From Acidobacteriota bacterium (GTDB taxonomy: Bacteria; Acidobacteriota; Thermoanaerobaculia; Multivoradales; JAHEKO01): a stretch of DNA of 7,603 nucleotides. The DNA lies in assembly GCA_024638355.1 (NCBI GenBank), contig JAHEKO010000177.1, positions 1 through 7,603 of the forward strand, given 5' to 3'. A program made the position numbers and the translations under genes. Below the pieces are notes generated by a model. The model did no database searches, was not told where the DNA came from, and was given only the letters and a program-made list of their open reading frames with translations. Positions 1-5,417 of this stretch are shown in pieces (the first letter of the stretch is position 1; each line of letters opens with the position of its first letter).

Positions 1-759
1 GCGATCGTCGGCCAGGGCGTCGGCGAGCAGCTCGGCCTCGACCTCGGCTGGCGGGAAGAAGCTGTCGTTCAACAACGAGGCGAAATCGTAGGCGGGCGGT
101 CCGAGGCGCAGATCCTGGTGATCGAGGACCATCGGATCACCCGTCTCCTGCGGAACCAGGTTGCGGGACATGAAGTCGCGGTGGCACGGTACCGGCCGTT
201 GCCGGCCGAGGGCATCGCAGAGGGTATCGAGCGCGTCCTCGACCGCTGTCCGGGTGCGTCCCTCGCCGCTCAAGCCCCGCGGGACGAGGAAGGTCTCTTC
301 GGTCTTGCGGAGCTCGGCCCTGAGGAGCCCGCCGTCCAGCGGCGGGTTGAGCACCTCGACCGCCCGGGCGGGCAGGGTGGCGATGCGCCGCGCGATCGCG
401 AGGGCGCGCTCGAAGTGAGGCAGGCGCTCGTTCAGAGGCCGGGAGCGAAGGTCGAAGAGGGTCAGCTCCCCGGCGTCCTCGAGCAGCATGAGGCCGCGCC
501 GGCAGTCGGAGTCGAGAATGCCGGGAACCGAGATGCCGGCCTCACGCAGCAGTTCCGTCGTGGCGTGGAAGCGATGGCAGACGGAGCGCATTTCGGCGGG
601 GTAGCTGGCGAGGATCGCGCGGCCGGCGTCGGCCAGCTCGATCCGCGCGTAGCGCCGCGCCGAGACGTCTCCGGGCATCGCCTCAAAACGAACCGGAGCG
701 CGACCGCGCTCCGCCAGCCAACGCGCGACTGAGGCCTGGTCGATGTCGCTGACGGTCAT
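1..759 (-). CDS. AmgK-like phosphotransferase (APH fold), 3' end beyond window
   Basis: The first 253 residues of a phosphotransferase are visible; the C-terminus lies left of position 1. A glycine-rich N-lobe motif (GDVSARRYARI, residues 30-40) is followed by LLLED near 91-95. The catalytic Brenner-type motif is HRDFMSRN (193-200: H193, D195, N200), and the metal-binding segment is LDHQD (212-216) followed by GPPAYDFASLLND. This combination resembles AmgK, the anomeric MurNAc/GlcNAc kinase of the cell-wall recycling route that bypasses de novo UDP-MurNAc synthesis. Related aminoglycoside/choline-kinase-fold proteins share the catalytic motif, so the substrate is inferred. AmgK proteins are usually about 330-340 residues, so roughly 80 may be missing. 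The ATG at 757-759 has no clear Shine-Dalgarno sequence. It is divergent from the 101-residue gene. If the next gene to the left is a MurU-like nucleotidyltransferase, the AmgK assignment becomes firm. Confidence 0.8.
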   Translation of the reverse strand, partial: MTVSDIDQASVARWLAERGRAPVRFEAMPGDVSARRYARIELADAGRAILASYPAEMRSVCHRFHATTELLREAGISVPGILDSDCRRGLMLLEDAGELTLFDLRSRPLNERLPHFERALAIARRIATLPARAVEVLNPPLDGGLLRAELRKTEETFLVPRGLSGEGRTRTAVEDALDTLCDALGRQRPVPCHRDFMSRNLVPQETGDPMVLDHQDLRLGPPAYDFASLLNDSFFPPAEVEAELLADALADDR

Positions 760-786
760 GGGCGGCCGCGCTTGGAGCGCGCCCGA

Positions 787-814
787 AACCTACCATGCAG
801 CAGTCGTTTGACAG
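787..814 (-). promoter_or_regulatory. candidate sigma-70 promoter for the AmgK-like gene
   Basis: On the minus strand CTGTCA (809-814) is a 4/6 match to the -35 box. A 16-base spacer separates it from TAGGTT (787-792), a 4/6 match to the -10 box preceded by an extended TGG. The predicted start near 780 gives a leader of about 20 bases. Its -35 box shares bases with the rightward promoter, so the two may compete. It is a moderate match only. Confidence 0.35.
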
Positions 815-836
815 CCTCCAGGCCCGATCGCATAAT
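808..836 (+). promoter_or_regulatory. strong sigma-70 promoter for the 101-residue gene
   Basis: A perfect -35 hexamer TTGACA (808-813) is followed by an optimal 17-base spacer (814-830) and CATAAT (831-836), a 5/6 match to the -10 box. Transcription should start near 843, about 22 bases before the ATG at 865. This is the best consensus promoter in the window. It also rules out the upstream in-frame ATG at 772, which would lie before the promoter. Confidence 0.7.
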
Positions 837-851
837 GGCGAGCGTCCGATC

Positions 852-856
852 GAGGA
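852..856 (+). promoter_or_regulatory. ribosome binding site deciding the ATG at 865
   Basis: GAGGA lies 8 bases before the ATG at 865. Together with the promoter at 808-836 it fixes this start rather than the longer in-frame opening at 772. Confidence 0.6.
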
Positions 857-864
857 ATCAAGGC

Positions 865-1170
865 ATGGACAGAAGAGCGAAAACGCACATCCGCCGGCTG
901 CTCGGCGACCTGCGCCGTTCGCTCTCTCACGTCTTCTCCGAGTCGCCCGAGGTGAATCGCGTCCTGCATCGCATTCGCGATCAGGGGTGGTCTCTGTATC
1001 TGGTGATCGACAAGACCGAGAGCCAGGGCGAGCCGAACGCCTTCGAGCTCCCGTCGCGCCTGCCGGCGGCCGATCCCGATCCGGCCTTTCGGATCAACGG
1101 CCGCGATCTGAGCCTGCTCAGGTCGTTGGGCATCGATCCGACCCGGACGCTCCGGCGCCGGCGCAAGTAG
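865..1170 (+). CDS. small conserved-looking protein of unknown function (101 aa)
   Basis: This encodes a basic 101-residue protein that I do not recognise. There is no signal peptide, membrane segment or cysteine, so it is probably cytoplasmic. The N-terminal half (residues 5-40) looks helical and rich in Arg. A short hydrophobic strand, WSLYLVID (42-49), follows, then a Pro/Asp-rich stretch and a C-terminal segment, DLSLLRSLGIDPTR (81-94), ending in RRRRK. The charged ends could suit nucleic-acid or partner binding, but that is speculation. A good promoter, a good Shine-Dalgarno sequence and compact placement between two real genes support it as genuine. It is the only plus-strand gene and runs convergently into pgeF, 12 bases from its end. 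An in-frame ATG at 772 would add 31 residues but lies upstream of the promoter. Confidence 0.7.
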   Translation: MDRRAKTHIRRLLGDLRRSLSHVFSESPEVNRVLHRIRDQGWSLYLVIDKTESQGEPNAFELPSRLPAADPDPAFRINGRDLSLLRSLGIDPTRTLRRRRK

Positions 1171-1182
1171 AGAGCCTCGCCC

Positions 1183-1857
1183 TCAGGCGCGAAGCCAGGC
1201 GAGAGTCAGATTGCGGCCGGCCCGCTCGCCGTCGCGGCGGTAGCTCGATAGCTTCTCGGGGTGGCAGCAGGTGCACGCCTCGACCCTGCGGATCGTGGCG
1301 ACGCCTCGGCTTTGCAGCTGGAGGACGACGGCGCGGTGGAGATCGAGGCGAGGTCGAGCCCCCGCCGCGGGCGTCGCCAGGGCCGCCGGTCCGCTGGCGG
1401 CCACGACCTGGTCGGCGACGTCCTCCCCGACCTCGTAGCAGCACGGGCCGATGGCCGGACCGAGCCAGGCCGTGAGAGGCTCGCTCTCGAGCCGCCCCAA
1501 GGTCTTCGGCACGATCGCCGCGGCGATGCCCCGCCAGCCCGCGTGAATGGCGGCGAGGCGGTCGCCACCGGAGATCACTACCGGAACACAGTCGGCGGTG
1601 ACCACGGCGAGCGCCAGGCCACCGCGGTCGCTGATCAGGGCGTCTCCCTCGCCACAGTCTCCTGGTGTGGCGCGCACGGCGCGAGCGGAGTGGATCTGTG
1701 TACACCAGGCGAGCTCGAGGTCGCCGCCGCCGGCGGCACGGAGGATCTCCGAGCGGTCGGTGAGGGGTCCGCGGCCGACGAAGCGAACCTCGGCTCGGCC
1801 GTGCTGGTCGGCGGCGAGCCAGTGACCGGTCCGTGAGTTCGGCCTGGAGAGCTCCAT
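1183..1857 (-). CDS. pgeF: peptidoglycan editing factor PgeF (YfiH/DUF152, laccase-domain family)
   Basis: This 224-residue cytoplasmic protein belongs to the YfiH/DUF152 family. The family is now known as PgeF, an amidase-type enzyme that removes wrongly incorporated L-Ser from UDP-MurNAc-L-Ser; older annotations call it polyphenol oxidase or laccase. Family signatures appear in order: CTQIHSA (52-58), GEGDALIS (69-76), VVTADCVPV (85-93), AAIHAGWRG (102-110), WLGPAIGPCCYEVG (131-144) and CTCCHPEKLSSYRRDG (195-210) with a following GRN. The probable metal/active-site residues H56, C90 and H105 are all present. It is slightly short: the region before the first motif lacks the usual GG-V-S...SLNLG stretch. 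The ATG at 1857 is the only reasonable start, since an in-frame TAG lies 12 bases upstream and no clear Shine-Dalgarno sequence is present. It lies 90 bases after the barrel-protein gene and may be read through from it. Confidence 0.9.
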   Translation of the reverse strand: MELSRPNSRTGHWLAADQHGRAEVRFVGRGPLTDRSEILRAAGGGDLELAWCTQIHSARAVRATPGDCGEGDALISDRGGLALAVVTADCVPVVISGGDRLAAIHAGWRGIAAAIVPKTLGRLESEPLTAWLGPAIGPCCYEVGEDVADQVVAASGPAALATPAAGARPRLDLHRAVVLQLQSRGVATIRRVEACTCCHPEKLSSYRRDGERAGRNLTLAWLRA

Positions 1858-1889
1858 CAGGCTAGGCTACCAATCGCGCGAGCGCCGAC

Positions 1890-1912
1890 CCGGGGGAGTC
1901 GAGTTCCCCCGG
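1890..1912 (-). terminator. GC-rich hairpin between the barrel-protein gene and pgeF
   Basis: A perfect 8-base-pair inverted repeat (1890-1897 with 1905-1912, CCGGGGGA/TCCCCCGG) encloses a 7-base loop, 35 bases past the stop codon of the barrel-protein gene. No T-tract follows on the minus strand, so it is not a canonical intrinsic terminator. It could partially terminate transcription, protect the upstream mRNA's 3' end, or shape the pgeF leader. Confidence 0.4.
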
Positions 1913-1947
1913 AGCCGAGCGCATAGCGGGACCGCTTATTCGGGCTT

Positions 1948-3195
1948 CTAGAAGCTGTAGGCCAGCCCGGCGGTACCCATCAGCGGATCGATATCCAGGT
2001 CGACACCGTCGCCGCCGACGCCGAGATCCATGTAGCGCGCGCCCAGGTGGAACGCCCAACCCGATCCGCCGAACGGAATGTCGAGGCCGATCTGCCCGCC
2101 CCACACGAACTCGTCATCGGTATTGCCCGACACGGTGCCGACCGAGCCGCCGAGTTCGAAGGAGGCGTTGTCGATCAGGGCCATGCCGATGTAGGGGCCG
2201 ATGTAGAAGTCGACCTTCTGATTGGGTGTCAGATGGAAGTTCAGCCCGGCGGTGATCGTGAGCACATCCGTGCTGTCGCCGGCCATCAGCCACTCGGTCG
2301 CCGAGTCGAACGACAGCATCGAGTCGAGCTCCCAGTAGAGCAGGCCGCCTTCGATCCCGATGCGATCGTTGGCCCGGTATTCGACGTTGAGGCCGACGCC
2401 GCCGCCGGCGCTGGTCTTGAGATCGGTGCGCTCCTCGGCCTGGCCGAGCGCCAGCGTGCCGCCGGGCGCGGTGTCGACAACGGTGAACTGACCGGCGTCA
2501 CCGTCCGAGGCGATCAAGAAGCCGCGAATCTTCCAGGGCGCGATCTCCCGCTCCTCGGCCGGCTCCGGCATCTCTTCCTCGACAGGCGCGGGCGCCGGTG
2601 GAGCTACCTCCCGCGGCTCGGGCTTCGGTGCCGGCGGCGGAGGCGGCGGGGGCGGCGCCGGCTTGTCGGTGGTCTCGGTCCGGGTTCCACCCAGAGCCAG
2701 ATTCGCGCAGATCTTCGGGATGAGGAAGGTCGTCGTGGTCGTGCGCACCTGTGCGCCGAGATCCTCGCGGTCTACGAGATCGATGCGGAAGGCCTCGTAG
2801 GACTCGCGCGTCGCCAGGCAGTACGGGCCCGGCCCGACGCCGACCTTGCCCGCCTCGGTGCGGAAGATCATCCACTCCAGGACGTCGCCGGGCTGCATCA
2901 CGTCTTCGGAGACACCGTCGCCCGAACGGAGGGCCGCGTAGACCTCGTCGGTGCGATCCGACATACCCTTGCGGGCCATGATCGCGTCGATCGCGGGCCG
3001 GATGCTCTCCAGATACGAGGCCATCTCCGCGCGGTCGTTGATCCGTTGGCTCGAGACCGGACTGATGCCAAGACGGGTGATCTTCTTGATGCCGGGATCT
3101 TCACAGGTGGCGTGTTGGTCAGCTGCGGCAGGACCGGCAGCCGCGATCGGCAGAATGAGGGCTCCCAGAAGAGCCATTACCTTGAACTTCGACAT
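1948..3195 (-). CDS. exported protein: periplasmic domain, Pro-rich linker, C-terminal outer-membrane beta-barrel
   Basis: This is a 415-residue envelope protein. Residues 1-25 form a signal peptide (MSKFK, hydrophobic core, AAA before D26). Residues 26-175 form a soluble domain with three cysteines (C31, C126, C163) and the segment FLIPKICANLALGG (157-170). Residues 178-217 are a linker of prolines and acidic residues, including eight consecutive prolines. From about 221 to 415 there are alternating amphipathic strands rich in Gly and aromatics. The protein ends in AYSF, whose terminal Phe is the usual BAM recognition signal. The barrel resembles small 8-stranded OmpW/OmpA-like barrels; I cannot name the N-terminal domain. 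The ATG at 3195 is preferred over an in-frame GTG at 3213 because GGGGAGGA sits 8 bases upstream and the signal peptide then begins correctly. The gene has its own candidate promoter. The linker could span periplasm or peptidoglycan (inference). Confidence 0.8.
   Translation of the reverse strand: MSKFKVMALLGALILPIAAAGPAAADQHATCEDPGIKKITRLGISPVSSQRINDRAEMASYLESIRPAIDAIMARKGMSDRTDEVYAALRSGDGVSEDVMQPGDVLEWMIFRTEAGKVGVGPGPYCLATRESYEAFRIDLVDREDLGAQVRTTTTTFLIPKICANLALGGTRTETTDKPAPPPPPPPPAPKPEPREVAPPAPAPVEEEMPEPAEEREIAPWKIRGFLIASDGDAGQFTVVDTAPGGTLALGQAEERTDLKTSAGGGVGLNVEYRANDRIGIEGGLLYWELDSMLSFDSATEWLMAGDSTDVLTITAGLNFHLTPNQKVDFYIGPYIGMALIDNASFELGGSVGTVSGNTDDEFVWGGQIGLDIPFGGSGWAFHLGARYMDLGVGGDGVDLDIDPLMGTAGLAYSF
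2631..2661. repeat. low-complexity GGC-rich tract encoding the polyproline linker
   Basis: On the plus strand this is an almost uninterrupted run of GGC/GGA/GGG units flanked by GCCGGC. On the coding strand it encodes PAPPPPPPPPA (residues 179-189). It is a probable site of slippage and length variation, and the G-rich strand could form a two-tier G-quadruplex. Confidence 0.55.
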
Positions 3196-3203
3196 TCGAA
3201 TAG

Positions 3204-3211
3204 TCCTCCCC
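3204..3211 (-). promoter_or_regulatory. ribosome binding site deciding the ATG at 3195
   Basis: GGGGAGGA on the minus strand lies 8 bases before the ATG at 3193-3195. It overlaps the alternative GTG at 3213, which would add six residues before the signal peptide, so the shorter start is preferred. Confidence 0.7.
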
Positions 3212-3253
3212 ACAAGCCCACTCGGCGTAGCCGCCGTCTGGCTTCAGGCGATG

Positions 3254-3262
3254 ATTCTACCA
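3254..3262 (-). promoter_or_regulatory. extended -10 promoter candidate for the barrel-protein gene
   Basis: The minus strand reads TGGTAGAAT: an extended TGn element joined to TAGAAT, a 5/6 match to the -10 box. No good -35 box lies 16-18 bases upstream, as is common for extended -10 promoters. Transcription would start near 3247, leaving a leader of about 50 bases before the ATG at 3195. It lies downstream of the operon's terminator candidate, consistent with independent expression. Confidence 0.45.
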
Positions 3263-3309
3263 CCCGGCCAACGCCACAGGAATGGCGCTTCTCCGGTCGC
3301 GAAACCCCG

Positions 3310-3329
3310 AAAAAGCAGGCGCGAGCCGC
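3310..3329 (-). terminator. candidate intrinsic terminator of the ExbB-to-TPR operon
   Basis: Four bases after the TPR gene's stop codon, the minus strand carries a short GC stem (3315-3329: GC plus GGC paired with GCC plus GC, one bulged base, tetraloop TCGC). Five Ts (3310-3314) follow directly. The stem is only five pairs, so termination may be partial, but its position right after the last gene of the operon fits. Confidence 0.45.
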
Positions 3330-3333
3330 TCGG

Positions 3334-4503
3334 CTAAGGTCCCCCGCCGCCCTTGAGCTTCTTGAGCTCTTCTTTGATGCGGGCGGCCTCGGCGGCCTCT
3401 TCGGCGGCCTTCCTGTTCTGGGCCTCGACGTCCCGGTTGAACTGCTCGGTCTCCTTGTTCTCCTGAGCGCGGGTGGCGCCCGAGGCGTCGCCGGCCTGGT
3501 TGTAGGCGAGGATGGCGTCGTCGAACTTCTTCTGCTTTTCGTAGACGAAGCCGAGCTGTTTCCAGATCCGCTGCTTGTCCTGGGCGCCGCCGGCATGGTC
3601 GAGGCCGGTCTTGAGCGACGCCTCGGCCGCCTTGTACTGCTGGAGCGCGGTGTAGGCCTGGCCGGTGTAGAAGTGCGGCAGCCAGGCGTTCGAGCTCTTG
3701 CCCGCCGCCCGCTTGAGGTTGGTGACCGCGTCGTCGTAGGCCTTGGCGCCGAGCTGGGCCTCGGCCAGGAGCATCAGGTTGTCGTAGGAGGCGTTCTTGT
3801 TGACCACCGCCTGGGCGGCCTCGACCGCCTTGCGGTAGGCCGAGAGCTTGGCGTCGCCGCGGCTCTCGCGCCCCTGCCGGCTGAGCGCCTTGGCGTAGGC
3901 GCTCTGGTAGTCGACGTTGCCCGACTCGATCCGCACCGCCTTGGCCAGGGCGTTCACCGCGTCGGCGGTGTAGCCCGAGTTGTAGGCCGCGGTGCCGTAC
4001 TGGTACTGGGCCTTGGCGTCGTTGGGCTTGGCCTTGGCGGCCTTCTCGAACTGGGCGAGCGCGGCCCCGTCCTGACCGCTCTTGGCGTAGGCGACCGCCT
4101 TGAGCTCGGTTACGAAGGCCTGCTGGTCCGCGGGCAGCGCCCCGGTGTTGATCTTCTCGAGAAAGCCCACCGCGTCGGCGTAGCGGCCCGCCGCGACGTA
4201 GGCCTCGCCGAGCCGCACCTGGTAGGCGGGATTCGCCTCGTCGAGCTCGTAGGCCTTGCGCAGATGGGTGATCGCCTCGCGGTTCTTCTTCTGCTTGATG
4301 TAGGTCCAGCCGAGCATGTAGTGGCCGCCGGCCCAGTCGGGCTTGGCCTCGACGATCGGCGCGATCTCGCTCGCCGCCGTGTCGAAGTCGCCCTTCTTGA
4401 ACGCCGCTACCCCCTCGTTCCAGCCCGCCTCCATCAGCGACGGAGACGCCATCACCGCCAACAGGGCCAGCACGGCCAACACCCACCGTTGTCTCTTTGT
4501 CAT
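3334..4503 (-). CDS. exported tetratricopeptide-repeat (TPR) protein
   Basis: This 389-residue protein starts with a signal peptide (MTKRQRW, hydrophobic 8-22, probable cleavage near A26). The rest is an all-helical TPR solenoid. Clear repeats lie near 27-56, 60-90, 94-118, 132-160, 166-194, 243-268, 277-303 and 315-337, with typical W/Y-G-A-Y-P spacing such as HYMLGWTYIKQKKNREAITHL. An Ala/Glu/Lys-rich helix (345-384), probably a coiled coil, ends in GGGGP. TPR proteins are scaffolds, so this is likely a periplasmic adaptor for the TonB/ExbBD machine encoded upstream; the partner is inferred. The ATG at 4503 is chosen over an in-frame ATG at 4572 because AAGGAG lies 7 bases upstream and the signal peptide begins there. 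Only 4 bases separate it from the DUF4388 stop codon. A role like CpoB/YbgF in the Tol system is possible, but no sequence identity shows it. Confidence 0.85.
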   Translation of the reverse strand: MTKRQRWVLAVLALLAVMASPSLMEAGWNEGVAAFKKGDFDTAASEIAPIVEAKPDWAGGHYMLGWTYIKQKKNREAITHLRKAYELDEANPAYQVRLGEAYVAAGRYADAVGFLEKINTGALPADQQAFVTELKAVAYAKSGQDGAALAQFEKAAKAKPNDAKAQYQYGTAAYNSGYTADAVNALAKAVRIESGNVDYQSAYAKALSRQGRESRGDAKLSAYRKAVEAAQAVVNKNASYDNLMLLAEAQLGAKAYDDAVTNLKRAAGKSSNAWLPHFYTGQAYTALQQYKAAEASLKTGLDHAGGAQDKQRIWKQLGFVYEKQKKFDDAILAYNQAGDASGATRAQENKETEQFNRDVEAQNRKAAEEAAEAARIKEELKKLKGGGGP

Positions 4504-4507
4504 TGCG

Positions 4508-5410
4508 CTACTCCTTGTCGTCGTTGCTTCCCGTGGCCGCTTTGCCAGCCTCCGGCTTATCCATCGCTGCAAGCGCTATGCCGGGGGCGCTCTCCCCATC
4601 CACCCACTCCGCCAGCGAATCGAGGAAGCTTCGTGCTTGATTGGGTCCCCGCGCAAAGGAGACCGTCTTCTCGGCGGTACGGATCAGATCGATCAGCTGC
4701 TGCGTGCCCGGCTCCTGGATCGCGTTCGCGGTCTCGCGGTCGAGGGCGGCTTCGCTCTCGGGGGGCACGCTGTGAGACGCGACCAGAGATCGCGTCTCCT
4801 CGCGAATGCGCTCGGCGAGCTCGCGCCGCGCCGCGTCGTCCATGGTCTCCAGCTGCTCCACCGGGATGGCGTGGAGATTCTCGGCCAGGGCGAGCAGCCC
4901 GCTGGTGATGAGGCCGTAGACGACCTTGGCGGTCTCGAACGCGCTGGTGCCGACGGCGTGCGCGATGTCCTCGATCGAGCGCCGTTCGTCGGTCTTGCGG
5001 ACGACCCCCCACTCCGCCGGGCTGAGCGTGATGGTCGCCCCGCCGCCGTCCTCGGTAAACACCGGCACCAGGCGGGTGGAGGGCACGCGCTTCGATAGCA
5101 CCTTCCACTCGTCGATCCTGCGCGCCGCCTCCATCAGGAGGCTGGTGTTCGACTTGCTGATGGTGGTGGGGACGCTCTCTTCGCTCGGCGCGAAGACGAA
5201 ATCGCCATCCGCCCAGATGGCGAGCTCGTAGACCGCCTCCTCTCCCTCCATCGCGCCCAGCACGGCGTGGACGATCTGCCCGTTGGAAAGGTAGATCTCG
5301 CCGGTATCGCGCTCGTTCTTGATCGTGAACCGACCGGTCTTTCCGGAGACCGCAACCAGCTGGAGGATGTCTGGGAGAGGCAGCTCGGCGAGCGACCCCT
5401 GAAACGCCAT
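4508..5410 (-). CDS. DUF4388 (PATAN) domain protein
   Basis: This 300-residue cytoplasmic protein has no signal peptide or membrane span. Residues 1-102 match DUF4388 well: FQGSLAELPLPDILQLV (3-19), KTGRFTI (24-30), GEIYLSNGQIVHAVLG (37-52), GEEAVYELAIWADGDFVF (56-73), then a helix ending in RRIDEW. Residues 127-178 (LSPAEWGVV...SIEDIAHAVG...VVYGLITSGLLAL) look like a winged helix. The rest is helical with an acidic, probably disordered tail (DDKE). DUF4388/PATAN domains occur in signalling proteins, often with response-regulator or motility modules, and act through protein interaction; no enzyme activity is known. Its place between tonB and the TPR gene (7 and 4 bases) suggests it regulates or anchors the motor from the cytoplasmic side. 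The ATG at 5410 has AGGAG overlapping the tonB stop codon. Confidence 0.85.
   Translation of the reverse strand: MAFQGSLAELPLPDILQLVAVSGKTGRFTIKNERDTGEIYLSNGQIVHAVLGAMEGEEAVYELAIWADGDFVFAPSEESVPTTISKSNTSLLMEAARRIDEWKVLSKRVPSTRLVPVFTEDGGGATITLSPAEWGVVRKTDERRSIEDIAHAVGTSAFETAKVVYGLITSGLLALAENLHAIPVEQLETMDDAARRELAERIREETRSLVASHSVPPESEAALDRETANAIQEPGTQQLIDLIRTAEKTVSFARGPNQARSFLDSLAEWVDGESAPGIALAAMDKPEAGKAATGSNDDKE
4511..4516 (-). promoter_or_regulatory. ribosome binding site of the TPR gene, inside the DUF4388 gene end
   Basis: AAGGAG lies 7 bases before the ATG at 4503 and just ahead of the DUF4388 stop codon (4508-4510). It fixes the TPR start and implies translational coupling. Confidence 0.7.
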
Positions 5411-5417
5411 CTTTCTC

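Noticed and set aside
118..732. A 204-codon plus-strand open frame opposite the kinase gene
   Set aside because: The minus-strand frame has an intact HRDFMSRN catalytic motif and family pattern; the plus frame has no recognisable motif and no Shine-Dalgarno support.
772..864. N-terminal extension of the 101-residue protein from the ATG at 772
   Set aside because: The promoter at 808-836 lies inside it and the Shine-Dalgarno sequence points to 865.
1176..1203. Inverted repeat CTCGCC/GGCGAG as a bidirectional terminator between the convergent genes
   Set aside because: The stem is only six pairs with a 16-base loop, lies mostly inside pgeF coding sequence and has no T-tract on either strand.
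1118..1836. Long alternative frames over pgeF on both strands
   Set aside because: The frame at 1183-1857 contains every PgeF motif. The others are Arg/Gly/Pro-rich shadows.
1944..1955. 12-base palindrome GCTTCTAGAAGC over the stop codon of the barrel-protein gene
   Set aside because: It is explained by the codons for Ser-Phe-stop plus a few bases; it has no loop and no second copy in the window to suggest an operator.
2047..4908. A 953-codon open frame on the plus strand across the barrel, TPR and DUF4388 genes
   Set aside because: It lies wholly antisense to three well-supported genes, its translation is low-complexity Gly/Leu/Arg/Val without domains, and strong GC bias at third positions removes stop codons from the opposite strand.
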